This document shows positions 1-11,369 of a DNA stretch of 64,000 bases, piece after piece (the first letter of the stretch is position 1; each line of letters opens with the position of its first letter). The position numbers were made by a program, and so were the translations under genes. The notes beneath the pieces were generated by a model. It made no database searches and had not been told where the DNA came from. It worked only from the letters and a program-made list of their open reading frames with translations. Location of the stretch: NCBI GenBank assembly GCA_021397845.1, contig CM038052.1:35262449-35326448 (forward strand), in the 5' to 3' direction. Origin of the DNA: Areca catechu. Lineage: Eukaryota; Streptophyta; Magnoliopsida; Arecales; Arecaceae.

Positions 1-1069
1 ATGAAATCCTCTGCTCAAAGTCTGAGTCAGTCCTGACAGAGGGCTGTGGTGAAGAAGCAAGAATAGGTGCAGCTGGAGGAGTGACTGGCTCATGCTGCTC
101 AGGCCGGACTGGTGCAGGCCTAGGAGGTGTAATCTGCTCAGCAGGTCCAAAAGGTCCTGCCTCAGGTGCTCTAATCTCATCTTCCTCATCTGGCTCTTGG
201 CCAGACTCTCTACGCACTCATCGTCCACTGATCTATCGGAATCCCATCCTGTGAAGAGATCTATCTCCATATGTATCCATATGGAGGATCTCTTTGGAGG
301 GCTCTCCCTCCAATGGAACACTGAAATCTTTGAACAGCTGGGTCAGCGCCATGCCATAAGGTAAACATAATCTATGTTGGGTGGCTGCCTATCCCATCTG
401 GTGGATCATAATCATCGGCAAGTTGATGGGGGACTGCTATCTCAGAGCCACCATCAAAACCAACTCCCTCTCATTAATAAAATCAAATTGCCCGATCTTC
501 GAAATCAGAATCCGAGCAATGATGTGATGAAGAACTCGCATCTCGATCGAGAGCTAGTTCATAGAAACAACTGAGATGCCCTCCATATCGTCCCGCTCCA
601 GGATACATCGAAAGGCTACCTCTCGGTTCCCAACACTGTTCACGGCTCTGTCGCAGAGTGGGATCTACCATACTCTGGTAATCAGGTCAGGGGTCACATG
701 GATCTCAACTCCCCTAACTACAGCTATCCATCGAAGGCCATCAGTGGCCATACTGCCATAAAACTCTCTGATAAGTTGGGGGTAGTAACGCTCTCGTATA
801 GTACAGAAGTGAATAAGCCCAGCTGCTCTCAGTAAGTCTCCGATAATGAAGCTTTATGATTCCCAAAATTGTATATCCACACGTCTACCACAAGCAATGG
901 TCTTCCCCATAACTCTAGCTGCTCCAAGGGAAGAGGGTGAAGACTGCTCATGAAAAACTTGCTCTGCTTGCTCAGCTGGATCTTGACGGGCCTTGGTTTT
1001 TCTTTCCCTGCTAGACTGACCCCGCTCAGATCTTCTTTTTCTATAGGCCAGTTGCTTCCGGGGACCCAT
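1..1069 (-). pseudogene. Sirevirus ORF3 (env-like), element A, partial
   Basis: The ORF starts at the ATG at 1069 (residues MGPRKQLAYRK) and reads towards position 1. It is homologous by eye to the ORF at 49476-51223 on the plus strand: both begin M-x-PRKQ, share a V/I-C/G-GRRVD(I/F)-x-F block about 65 residues in, and then a segment with RVW-x-IP and LLHHI-A-RIL. An in-frame stop lies at about 854-856, and further stops follow. ORFs in this position in Sireviruses are called envelope-like, but their function is not established. I see no clear signal peptide or membrane anchor in the part present. Confidence 0.7.
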
Positions 1070-1597
1070 TTCACAGACAACACCGAGAAGAGGGACATGG
1101 AAGAGGAAAGAAGGCTAAGGAAACAAGAGAGGGAAGAGCAATAGGCCGAAAGAGGACCTAAAATGGAGAAATAAGTTAGAGATGATAGAAAGGGTTGGAA
1201 TGCGGGAAGAACAGGGAGAAAATGTGGTGACAAAGGAGAAAAGAGAAACTGAGCAAGCCACAAGCCAAAGCAATCCAAAAGAGTAGAAGTCGGCTCAGAT
1301 AAGAGGGAAAATTCATGAAAGGATCAAGAGTTTTGGCCAAAAACACAGCAATGATGTAAGGTTCGGACCAAATACAAAAAAAATGAAAGGGAAATCAAGG
1401 AGATACGGTTTGACCGAAAAATCCACGAAAAAGAGAGGAGAAATACCTAATATTTGAAGGCTAGAAGGGGCAATCCACTGTTCTTGGAGGTTTGGACAGC
1501 TTTGGGGATCACACGACTCTAAGGGAAGGAGAAAAATTAGGTTAAAAGGGTTTACGGAAGGCCCTAAAAATCTCAGTCCCGACATTATGAGTCAACA

Positions 1598-1667
1598 CTT
1601 TGAAATTGCTCAAGTGTCGACACTTCTGGTGAGTCGACACTTGGCAATTTTTCAAGTGTCGACACTT
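1598..1667. promoter_or_regulatory. GTCGAC palindrome cluster in pol-ORF3 spacer (A)
   Basis: Two perfect 14 bp palindromes AAGTGTCGACACTT lie at 1612-1625 and 1654-1667, with a half-related GAGTCGACACTT copy at about 1631 and a GAGTCAACACTT copy at about 1599. The cluster lies between the end of pol and the start of ORF3 of element A. The same motif fills the LTRs of the other Sireviruses here. A regulatory role is inference. Confidence 0.55.
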
Positions 1668-1799
1668 AACCTCGGGCAAGCAAAAAACAAATTTCAATAA
1701 AATCCAGAAAAACCCAAGAAAAATCTATGAGATATTCTAAGAGATATTTGAATAATTTTGAGAGATCTTTGGAGGATTTCAACAAGAATTTGGAGGGTT

Positions 1800-4700
1800 T
1801 AGACAAAAAGGATCGATGACACCAAGTTTCCTTCTGGTCATGCAAAATTTATCTTCACTTAGAGGTTTTGTAAAAATATATGCTAATTAATTATCAGTAC
1901 ACACTAAATCAAGCATTACATTATCATTTTGCATATAATCTCTTATGAAATAATGTCTTATTTCAATATGTTTGCTTTTTGAGTATTGAACAAGATTTTT
2001 AGTCAAATTAATTGCACTAGTATTATCACATCTTATTGGTGTCTTAGTTAGTTTGATGCCAAAATCTTCAAGTTGTTGTTTGATCCATAAGATTTAAGTA
2101 CAATAGCTTTAGGCTACTATATATTTGGCTTTTGCCATACATAGAGCAACTGAATTCTATTTCTTGCTAAACTATGAAATCAAATTAACTCCTAGAAATT
2201 GACAAGTTTCACTAGTACTTTTTCTATCAAGTTTACAACCAGCAAAATCAGCATCAGAATATGCAATTAGTTCAATAAATGAATCTCTAGAGTATCAAAG
2301 TTCAATATTAATAGAGCCAGATAGATATCTAAGTATACGTTTAACAGCTAATAAATGAGACTCTTTAGGAGCAGACTGATATCATGAACATATACATATG
2401 CTGAACATTATATCTGGCCTACTAGCAGTCAAATAAAACAGTGAACCAATGATACCTCTATATAACTTTTGATCTACATTTTTACCAGATTCATCTTTAT
2501 CTAATTTACAAGAGGGGCTCATAGGAGTACCTAATGACTTGGTGCTCTCCATCCCAAACTTCTTTAATATTTCTTTTATGTATTTGATTTGGTTGATAAA
2601 GATCTCTTTTTTGGTTTGCTTAATCTGAAGTCTAAGAAAAAAATTCAGTTCTCCTATCATGCTCATCTCAAACTCACCCTGCATAAGCTTGGAAAACTCT
2701 TGATACAAAATTTTATTAGTAGCACCGAAAATAATATCATCGACATACATTTGTACTACTAAGAGATCATTATTCTTCTTTTCAAAAATAAAGTAGTGTC
2801 TACATTTCCTCTAGAAAAACCATTTTCAAGCAAAAATCTACTTAATCTTTCATACCAAGCTCTTGAAGCTTGTTTTAAACCATACAAAGCTTTATGAAGT
2901 CTAAAAATATGATTGAAAAATTCATGATTTTCAAAACTGGGGGGTTGTTCAACATAAACTTCTTCTTCAATAAAATCATTCAAAAAGGCACTTTTGACAT
3001 CCATTTGAAATAGTTTGAAATTCATGAATTATGCAAATACTAATAATAGTCTAATTGCTTCAAGTCTAGCAACATGAGCAAAGGTTTCATCAAAATCAAT
3101 CCCTTCCTCCTGATTATAGCCTTTGGCAACTAGCCTAGCTTTATTTCTAGTAACCAAACCATTTTCATAAAGTTTATTTCTGAAAACCCATTTTGTTCCT
3201 ATTATAGAAATATTTGAAGGTCTTTCAACTAATTTCCAACCTTTATTTCTTTTAAATTGGTTTAGGTCATCTTGCATAGCATTTATCCAATTGTAATCAT
3301 TTTCAGCTTCTTCAAATGATTTTGGTTCTATTTGAGAAACAAAAGCTAAGTAATCACAAACATTTCTTAAAGATGAACGAGTACTTACCCCTTTTGATGG
3401 ATCACCAATTATAAGTTCTTTGGGATGTCCATGAGCATATATCCATTCTTTAGGTAGTGGATTGGGTGAAGATGAAGCTTTTACTTGTTCTCCTTCATTG
3501 TCCTGATTATCATCTTGCTCCTTGGAAGGTTCTTCATTAATTGTCATTCTTTCAAACTTTTGAGTACTTGTAACATCATCAACAGTATCTTCTTTTCTAG
3601 AAGATTTATCATTAGTCTCATTTAACACTACATGTATGGATTCTTCAACTAGAAGAGTTCTTCTGTTAAAGACCCTGTATGCCTTTCTAGAAGTAGAGTA
3701 TCCTAAGAAGATATCCTCATCTGACTTGGCATCAAATTTGCTGAGGTTATCTTTATCATTGTTTAGAATAAAACAACGGCATCCAAAAATATGAAAATAT
3801 TTAATAGTGGGTTTTCTGTTTTTCCAAAGTTCATATGGTGTTTTCTTCAAAATATGTCAAATTAAAACACGATTTAAAACATAACATGCAATATTTATGG
3901 CTTCTGCCAAAAAATATCTAGATAAATCATTTTCACAAAGTATCATGCATGCCATTTTTTCAAGAGTTTTATTTTTTCTTTCTACCATCTCATTTTGTTG
4001 AGGTGTCCTAGGTGCAGAAAAATTGTGATCCACACCATTTTCATTGCAAAAGTTTTCAAAATTATGATTTTCAAATTCAGTAATATGATCGCTCTTAAAG
4101 AGATAATTGAGACACCTTTTTCATTTGAAACCTTTTTATAAAATTTAATGAATGCAGAAAATTTTCATCTTTGCATGCCAAAAACATTACCCATGTAAAA
4201 TGTGAATAGTCATCTATAATAACTAACCCATACTTCTTACCTCTCAAACTAGTTGTCTAGTTGATCCAAAAAGGTCCATATGAAATAATTCTAAGGGTCT
4301 AGTGGTAGATACTACTTCTTTAGGTTTGAAAGAAGATTTTGTCTATTTTTCAAGTTGACATACACTACAAATCTTATCTTTTTCAAAAATGAGTTTTGGC
4401 AAATCTTTTACAATATTTTTTTTATTTAATTTTGAAATCAAATACATACTTGCATATCCTAGCCTATGATGCCAAAGTCAACTAGTTTCATTTGTCTTGG
4501 CTTCTTTTGCCACTAGGTATTGACCATTTTTCATAGATAGATCATCAAGATCAACCGTGTAAATGTTTCCATGCTTATGACCAATGAACTTGATGCCATT
4601 ATTATATAGACTAGATACCATACATAAAGAATATTCGAAAAGAACTTTAAATCCTTTATCACAAAATTGACTTATGCTAAATAGATTATACTTTAAACCA

Positions 4701-5073
4701 TCAATTAACAAAACATTATCAACAAAGGAAGTAGGGGTGATATGGACTTTACCAATACCAACGATTTTTTCCTTTCCATTATCACCAAAAATCACATTTC
4801 CACCATTCATAGCTTCTAGAGATGAGAATTATCTCACATCCCCAGTCATGTGCCTTGAGCAACCGCTGTCAAGATACTATATTCTTCTTTTATCCTTGGT
4901 TGCAAGACACACCTATAAAAATAAGTCAAGTGAAAATTTTAGGTACCCAAGTCATCTTGGATCCTTTAGGGTTAGTTGAAATGGTTTCTTTTGGAACCCA
5001 CACCATTCTAACAGGATTTAATTTTCTTTTATTGCACATATATGATTTATGCCCTACTTTACCACATGTATGA
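1800..5073 (-). pseudogene. Sirevirus pol, element A (PR-INT-RT-RNase H)
   Basis: This is a degenerate Ty1/copia polyprotein read on the minus strand. A second zinc-knuckle-like piece and the protease region lie at about 5070-4480 (an open segment at 4810-4478 follows the DSGCSRHM-type protease start). A GAG-pre-integrase and integrase block follows, with many frame breaks (4480-3850). The integrase C-terminus and RT N-terminus are open at 3850-3029, including the ELIIGDPSKG block. RT continues at 3025-2382 with FQMDVKSAFLN and the catalytic YVDDI motif near 2749. RNase H runs from about 2380 to 1805 with YSDADFAGCKLDRKS and KHIEIRH. Stops occur throughout, so no full polyprotein can be made. 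Confidence 0.85.
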
Positions 5074-5089
5074 CGAGTAAAATTTAATG

Positions 5090-5925
5090 AAGCAGGTACA
5101 AAGAAATTTTTAAAATACTTTTATTATTTTTAAGGTTTGAAACCTAATCTCGTTTTGTTAAAAACAGCACTTTGGTTATTCAAAAGCATGTTAAGCTTTT
5201 CAGAACTATAAGTAAATTTTTCAACAAAAAGTTTTAGTTTTTCAAGTTCTTTCTTGTACTTCTAATTTTCTTGCAAATACTCTTTGTTCTCTTTGACAAG
5301 CTTTTCATTTGTGGCAAATGTTTTATCCTTTTTCAAATCTTTTTCCAAAGAAGTAGTTTTAATAGTTAACTATTTATTTTCTTGAAACAAACAATCATTC
5401 TTTGTCAAAAACTTATCATTTGTTTTAATTAACTCCGAATTTTGCTTTCTTAGTTCTTTGTTCTTTATCTTAAGTTTTCAAAATTCAACAAGTTCATCAA
5501 AAACTTCATGCAATTCTTCGAAAGTAAATTCTTTTTCAAGTTCAAGGCTTACCTCTTCTTCTTCGTTGGCCATAAAGCAAAGGTTGGCGACCTCTTGCTG
5601 CTCTTCATCAGAACTCGAATCTTCACTCTCGCTTTATGTTGCCATCATAACCTTTTTCTTGAGTTTCTTTCTGCTTTTCTTGAGTATGGGGCAATCCAAC
5701 TTGAAGTGACCGGGTTTCTTACACTCAAAGCAAGTGGGTTACTCCCTTTCCTTCTCCTTTTCTTTTTCTTTGCTATAGTCTCCTTTTTGAGGCTTTTTCT
5801 TATAAAAACCCTTTTTCTTCCTCATAAATCTTTTAAACTTTCTAGTAATGAGGGCCGTCTCATCTTCATCATCCTCTTCTTCGGATTCATCACTTGATTC
5901 TTCTTTGGTAGTGGACTTGATTCAT
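5090..5925 (-). pseudogene. Sirevirus gag, element A, C-terminal part
   Basis: The minus-strand frame carries an acidic Ser/Glu stretch, a Lys-rich stretch and an intact CCHC zinc knuckle (CFECKKPGHFKLDC, 5732-5691). A long Lys/Glu/Leu-rich segment with coiled-coil character follows. Stops interrupt it (for example just before the knuckle). The N-terminal capsid part is absent because the element is cut at about 5925. Confidence 0.75.
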
Positions 5926-5939
5926 CCTCATAAATCTTT

Positions 5940-6450
5940 ATGCTAATTTTTTGATAGATAATCCATTAGAGAATTTACTTTATATTTGTTAAAATATTTT
6001 TGACTGCATTACCATCAGAAACAACCATTCAAATAATTTGAGAATTATTGACACCAATTTTTTGATGGATAATAATCTATCAAAAAATTTATGTTATATT
6101 TGTTAAAATATTTCTGATTGACTTTCCACTAGAAAAATCATTTTAATAATTTAAATTTTATTAAAATTATATTTTTGATGGTAAATTTTATTAGAAATAT
6201 TACTGATAAATAATTTATCACTAAATTCATTACAAATATTTTTAATTATTTAAAAAAAATAAAAAAATTGATAGATTTTTTGATGGAATCGGTTCTAACA
6301 AATAATCTATCAAAAATTTGTCAAAAGATTTTGAGATATATTAAATATATTTTGTTACTATTTTTCTAATTAAAATCTACAAGTGACCACCTATCAGAAA
6401 TTTCTGATGGGTCATGTACTCCATCAATAAAATTTGATCGATAAAGTACA
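5940..6450. repeat. Imperfect tandem repeat, AT-rich, ~113 bp
   Basis: The segment at about 5948-6045 recurs at about 6060-6160, sharing TTTTTTGAT-GATAAT and TATATTTGTTAAAATATTT blocks. Further downstream, short inverted words (ATCAGAAATTTCTGAT near 6390) resemble subterminal repeats of a DNA transposon. No termini were identified. From 6450 to 7540 I see only AT-rich sequence without a gene. Confidence 0.4.
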
Positions 6451-7539
6451 TAAATAGATCAAACCAGAACCAACCCAATTAATTTCAAGTAGATAAATAA
6501 GGTCTTATCATGGTTTTAATTATCATATGAAAATCTAATAATAAACATGCTTGTTAGCAATGGCTTATTGATTGCTTGATCAACCTAAATGGAAATAGTG
6601 ACAAAACATTTATAGGAAGGACAATAAAAGAAAAAAAATCAGGACTAGAGTTGCAAAATCTAGTTGAGAACAAATTTCGAAATTGTTAATAATATTTATC
6701 AATCTAATTAGTATTAAAGATCCAAGTGGAGAGTGATGTTACCAGAGAACTCTAAAAAATGATTTTCTATGAACATGCTTAGTAAATTCCTGCATTCTTC
6801 AATCAAAATAATTGAAGGCATATCACCTTTTAGATGATAGAGTTCACAAAAGAGATCCATATTTGTGGCATGTGGGTGAAGAATTTAAAAAATATTTCAG
6901 TTATATATATATAACATAGCCAATCAACCAAGTCTTAGGAAAATCTTAGCAAGACATATATAAATAAAATAACAAGTAATCTAGAAATATCAGATCTCAA
7001 AGAAAAATGCTGCAGTGATATACTTGTATGTGCATCCATAAATTACATTAAAAAATAGATAGAGACAAAGATTAAAAATTGTATTTTTTATGGTACATAG
7101 TATCTGCAGGAAAAATCAGAGGTACTTTTCTAGAAGATGGATGAAATCAACTCAAGTAATAATCTCCATATACACCTAATTCTCAGATTAAATCCCTATT
7201 AATCCCTTTAATCACAATTCAAAAGTATACCTTAGATTGTTAGAACTATACTTTAAAGATTATGGATGTAATTAAATAAAACTAACAAGAATTTTATAAT
7301 AAAAAAATATAAATGATTTATATGAAATCGTAAAAACCAAGAAATAAATCTGAAAGCATGTAAAGTATATCCTAAGATGTATTTATGTTCCTTATGTAGA
7401 AATAATTGAAAACACCATCCTGAGAAATGATTGGGATTCTTCCACCTACGGCATGACCATGATGTAGGTTGATAAAGATTCTTTCAATATCTGGGAAGAA
7501 AAAATTGAAAAAATTTGTAAGAAACTTGGAGAAGGAAAA

Positions 7540-7815
7540 AGGTAGAAGATGAAGAAGCTAGGAGAATTTTTGGATAGCTTGTTAGATAATGATACAAGAA
7601 AATCTTTTTATAGTCATTAAATATAATAATTTGAATTTTTATTAGTTTATTAAAGCCAGTCAAAATTAAAAAGTTTTGGATAAGGTAGAAGATGAAGCTA
7701 GGAGAATTTTTGGATGGCTTGTTAGATAAAGATATAAGAAAATCTTTTTATAGCCATTAAATATAACTATTTGAATTTTTATTAGTTTATTAAAGCTAGT
7801 CAAAAATTAAAAATC
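7540..7815. repeat. Two-copy tandem duplication, ~130 bp
   Basis: Copies at about 7540-7672 and 7686-7814 share GTAGAAGATGAAG, AGCTAGGAGAATTTTTGGAT and TTTGAATTTTTATTAGTTTA in the same order, with few differences. A partial third echo follows at about 7855-7925. It is non-coding. Confidence 0.7.
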
Positions 7816-8059
7816 TAATGATCAAATACTTAAAAGCTAGTTGCTAGCCAAGGATCCAACAAGATCTTTTTATAGCCATTTAGATTTTTATGATCATTTA
7901 GATTTTTATTAGTTCATTAAAATTTGCCATAAATTAAAAATTTAATAAATAAATGATTAAAAGTTTGATAGTTAAGTTATTAAAAATTTAACAGTCAAAT
8001 AATTAAAAATTTAACTATCAATTAAAAGTTGAATGATCAAGTAATTTAAAAATTAAAAA

Positions 8060-8690
8060 TATATTTTTTCGTATGCATCCTTATTTTCGTTCTACCCTGA
8101 GTAATCATAATTATAACATGAGATGCCTACTGTTTAAATGACTATAAATGATAAATATCGTAATTAATTATTAAAAATAATTTTTTTTGGGTATGCACCC
8201 TGATTTTCATTCCACACTAAATAACCATAATAACCATAATTATGACATGAGACATCTTGTGTTAAAAGAAATAAATGATAAAACACTAAAATTACTTATT
8301 AAAAAATAGATTTTTTTTTTGGGTGTGGATCCTGATTTTCGTTCTATCTGTTATATCCTAAGTAACCACAATTATGACATGGGATGCCTTTTGTTTTGGA
8401 GAAATAAACGACTATAAATGGTAAAACATCAACATTAATTGTTAAAAAAAGGTTTTTTTTTTTGGGGTATGCATCCTGATTTTCTTCCTATCATAAGTAA
8501 TCATAATTATGACATGAGGCGCTATTTGCCTAAAAAAATAAATGATTATAAATAATAAAATATTAAAATTAATTATTAAAAATAATATTTTGGAAATGTA
8601 TCCTTACATTCATTTTTTTTCATTGTATCGTAAGTAATGATAATTATGGCATGGAATGCCTTCTGTTTGAAAAAATAGTTGATTATAAAT
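8060..8690. repeat. Diverged tandem array, ~5 copies of 120-140 bp
   Basis: Five successive units each contain a word like TATGCATCCTGATTTTC, then AAGTAATCATAATTATGACATG, then AAATGATTATAAATGATAAA. Unit starts are near 8065, 8190, 8320, 8465 and 8595. Divergence between units is high, so this is an old minisatellite-like array. Confidence 0.7.
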
Positions 8691-8722
8691 GATAAAACAC
8701 CCGTCAACACACCCGCTAGAGA

Positions 8723-9226
8723 TAGGGATGGCAAATTATGACCCGACCCATCAATTCAATCCATGTTCGACCTGTCATAAACAGGTTTGGATATGAAATA
8801 AATGGATTCGAGTCATAAATGGATCGACCCATTTAACTCATTTAATAAATGGATCAAGTTCAAGTTTTTTAGACCTAACCTGTTTAATCCGTTTAACCCA
8901 TTTAATATATAGGTCAGATTGGGTTGGGTCAGGTTAAGTAAAATTATCTATTTATTAAACATATTGGATCGGGTTTGATTAGATAAACAGGTTATCCAAT
9001 TATTAAATGGGTTAAATAGATCGGGTCGAGTTGGGTTAGCAGGTTATCCATTTAATAAATATGTTAAACATGTCAAATCGGGTTACCTATTTATTAAATG
9101 GATCATGCTCAGTTTTTAAATTACAATCCATTTAATAAATAGATTAGGTTCATGTTGAGACTTTTCTGATCTGATTTATATATGACTTGATCTGTATATG
9201 TTCAACCCAACCTGATTGTCATCCTA
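8723..9226. mobile_element. hAT-like MITE candidate
   Basis: The left end TAGGGATGGCAAA and the reverse complement of the right end (TAGGATGACAATC) form short terminal inverted repeats of the hAT non-autonomous kind. The interior is built from alternating words like CCCATTTAATAAATGG and GGGTCGGGTT. An 8 bp target duplication is not convincing (5 of 8 match), so the call is moderate. It resembles the better supported element at 13767-14421. Confidence 0.5.
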
Positions 9227-9360
9227 GATGGAGGTCTACACGCAATCATAGCCACCACTTCTGTCTATCCACTCTGCCCTCCACTTTCCAGTCCTCCATG
9301 TCCACGTTCTTTCCATAGCCTTTACTACTTGCTCGCAATAAAAATAAATGAGATACCACC

Positions 9361-9445
9361 AAGATGATAGCCCAGCTGGTTGGGGTCTTGCCTCATAACC
9401 AACAGGTCACGGATTCGAGGTGTGACTCTATGGAATACTCGATTT
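9361..9445 (+). mobile_element. tRNA-derived SINE (head)
   Basis: An internal Pol III promoter is readable: box A-like TAGCCCAGCTGG at 9368-9379 and box B-like GGATTCGAG at 9411-9419, with spacing as in a tRNA. It is related in layout to the SINE at 17075-17395. The tail is cut by the LTR fragment starting at 9446. Confidence 0.55.
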
Positions 9446-9754
9446 GTTGCCCAGGTGGCTTTTCCCCAGAGGGGGGTGAATTGGGAATTACAAAATTTCT
9501 TGCAAATATGTGCACAAGTAATTCTTTTTAGTGGTAGAGTGTTGTGTTAATCAGAATTAAGTGCGGAAGCTGAAAAGTAAAGCACAACACAAACAGAATA
9601 AGTTTAGAGTGGTTCGGAGCAACCCAGCTCCTACGTCCACTACCCAAGTTCACCACTCAGGGATTTCCACTATATCCCCTAAACCGAAATATAGTTGGAT
9701 TATTTTTCAAGCTCACAATCTCAACCTCTATACTTTGGTTTTGAAAGGGTTCAC
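9446..9754 (-). mobile_element. Sirevirus LTR 3' fragment, inverted
   Basis: Read on the minus strand, this is the 3' part of a Sirevirus LTR, ending in the typical AATTCACCCCCCTCT block. Its first 138 bases (9446-9583) are an almost perfect inverted copy of 9779-9918. The rest (to about 9754) matches LTR interior words also found near 13290-13340. A reverse-complement PBS-like word (GCTCTGATACCAG) follows at about 9761. Confidence 0.7.
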
Positions 9755-9778
9755 CAAAGAAAGCTCTGATACCAGTGC

Positions 9779-9918
9779 TTTACTTACTTTTCAGCTTCCG
9801 TACTTAATTCTGATTAACACAACACTCTACCACTAAAAGGAATTACTTGTGTACATATTTGCAAGAAATTTTGTAATTCCCAATTCACCCCCCTCTTGGG
9901 AAAAGCCACCTGGACAAC
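9779..9918 (+). mobile_element. Sirevirus LTR 3' end, direct
   Basis: This short remnant of an LTR 3' end (AATTCACCCCCCTCTTGGG near its end) stands directly upstream of the primer-binding site and gag of the plus-strand element D. The rest of the 5' LTR is missing and replaced by the inverted fragment to its left. Confidence 0.75.
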
Positions 9919-9920
9919 AG

Positions 9921-9933
9921 TTGGTATCAGAGC
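9921..9933 (+). promoter_or_regulatory. Primer-binding site, element D
   Basis: TTGGTATCAGAGC matches the initiator-Met tRNA-type PBS used by Sireviruses. It begins three bases after the LTR end. Confidence 0.85.
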
Positions 9934-10058
9934 AGTGTCTCTGATTACTCGAGTAAAGATTGATGGCTCATCCCATGAGTACATCCTTGGTCGAAGGCCA
10001 GTCAACAAATAGACCTCCACTATTCATAGGTACTAATTATTCTTATTGAAAAGCACGA

Positions 10059-11231
10059 ATGAAAATTTACATTCAAGCTGTTGATTTTCAATTGTTGAAG
10101 GTCATCTTAAAAGGGCCACACATTCCCACGATCAAAGTTGATGGCGTGGACATCCCTAAGCCTGAAGAAGACTGGGATGATCATGACATGAAAATAGGGA
10201 AATTGAATGCCAAAGTACTATACTATGCTTTGGATGCAAATGAGTTCAACCGAATTTTTACTTGCTCTTCAGCAAAGGAAATCTGGGATAAACTCGAAGT
10301 GACCCATGAGAGAACTTCCCAAGTAAAAACCTCAAAGATAAATCTTTTAGTTCACAACTATGAACTGTTTAAAATGAAACCTTCTAAAACAATTTCTACC
10401 ATGTTCTCTAGATTTATATATACTATTAATGGTTTGAAGAGTCTTGGCAGGATGTACTCAAATGCTGATCTATTTCAGAAGATACTCCGATTTTTACCTG
10501 ACAAGTGGGATCCCAAAGTGACAGCAATCCAGGAGGCCAAAGACCTCAACACATTACCACTGGATGAACTACTAGGATCACTCATCACCCATGAGCTGAC
10601 TATGCAGCACAGAACTAAAGACGAACAGAAGAAAAAGAAAACAATAGCCTTCAGAGCTGTTACCGAATCAAAGAGGGATGATGAAGAATCTGAAGAAGAA
10701 AGCACCTCCTCCAATGATGACCTAGAAGACGATGATATTGCAATGGTTGTGAGGAGATTCAGAAAGTTCATGGGAAGAAAGAAAGGAAGATTCAACCGGA
10801 AATTCCATAGGAAGGATTACGAAAAAGAAAAAGAAAAGGACAGAGAGAAAGATAAAGAAGCAGTCCCCACATTCTATGAATGCAAGAAGCCGGGGCACAT
10901 TCGTCCAAACTGTCCTCTATTGAAGAAATCCTTCAGACAGAAAAAGAAGAAGAAAGCCATGGTTGCCACATGGACCGATAGTGAAGAATCATCTTCATCT
11001 GAAGAAGAAGAGACCACCAAGGCTGTAAATTTGTATTTAATGGGTCTCGAAGATGAGGTAACATCCCCTAGCAATTGCACTGAATTTATGTTTGACGAAT
11101 TAAATTTTGCATTTCATGATCTATTATCTGAATTTAAGAAAGCTGGAGTAAAGATAAAATCATTGAAAAATATGAATGATTCTTTACTTAAACAGAAAAA
11201 TAAAATTTTAGAAAAAAACCTTTTATTGTAA
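10059..11231 (+). CDS. Sirevirus gag, element D
   Basis: A 390-codon open frame encodes a copia (UBN2/Retrotran_gag type) Gag. The capsid-like part covers about residues 1-190, with AKEIWDKLEVTHE, a lineage-typical block. Acidic and Lys-rich linkers lead to a zinc knuckle at about 272-285, where the first Cys is replaced (FYECKKPGHIRPNC instead of CX2CX4HX4C). A Lys/Glu/Asn-rich tail ends at a TAA at 11229-11231, and related frame continues in a broken state to about 11366. The ORF is the longest intact Gag here, but it sits in an element lacking protease, RT and RNase H, so it is not autonomous. Confidence 0.8.
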   Translation: MKIYIQAVDFQLLKVILKGPHIPTIKVDGVDIPKPEEDWDDHDMKIGKLNAKVLYYALDANEFNRIFTCSSAKEIWDKLEVTHERTSQVKTSKINLLVHNYELFKMKPSKTISTMFSRFIYTINGLKSLGRMYSNADLFQKILRFLPDKWDPKVTAIQEAKDLNTLPLDELLGSLITHELTMQHRTKDEQKKKKTIAFRAVTESKRDDEESEEESTSSNDDLEDDDIAMVVRRFRKFMGRKKGRFNRKFHRKDYEKEKEKDREKDKEAVPTFYECKKPGHIRPNCPLLKKSFRQKKKKKAMVATWTDSEESSSSEEEETTKAVNLYLMGLEDEVTSPSNCTEFMFDELNFAFHDLLSEFKKAGVKIKSLKNMNDSLLKQKNKILEKNLLL

Positions 11232-11369
11232 AAAGAACTGCATGACTTTTCTGAAAGAAATGAAAAGCTAAAAAATGAAAATCTCTTATGTGAAAGGAAA
11301 AACAATGATTTAATTACTGAAAATATTGAACTAAAAAAGGAGGTTAAAAATAGTTCATTAGACATAGAC

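Larger units (their letters stand above)
1..5925 (-). mobile_element. Sirevirus-type Ty1/copia element A, truncated
   Basis: On the minus strand the order is gag (5925 to about 5090), pol (about 5073 to 1800) and a third ORF (1069 off the left edge). A copia pol followed by an extra ORF is the known layout of the Sirevirus/SIRE1/Maximus lineage. No LTR is visible: the left end lies outside the window, and the 5' part of gag is cut at about 5925, where unrelated AT-rich sequence starts. All reading frames carry stops and frameshifts, so this is a dead copy. Confidence 0.85.

Noticed and set aside
4674..5073. Plus-strand ORFs of 80-100 codons over element A pol
   Set aside because: They are antisense shadows of the minus-strand protease region.
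9361..9445. A tRNA gene
   Set aside because: Box A and B are present but a cloverleaf with anticodon arm and acceptor stem is not readable; a SINE head fits better.
9446..9918. A MITE with long terminal inverted repeats
   Set aside because: The arms are LTR 3' ends next to a PBS and gag, with no target duplication.
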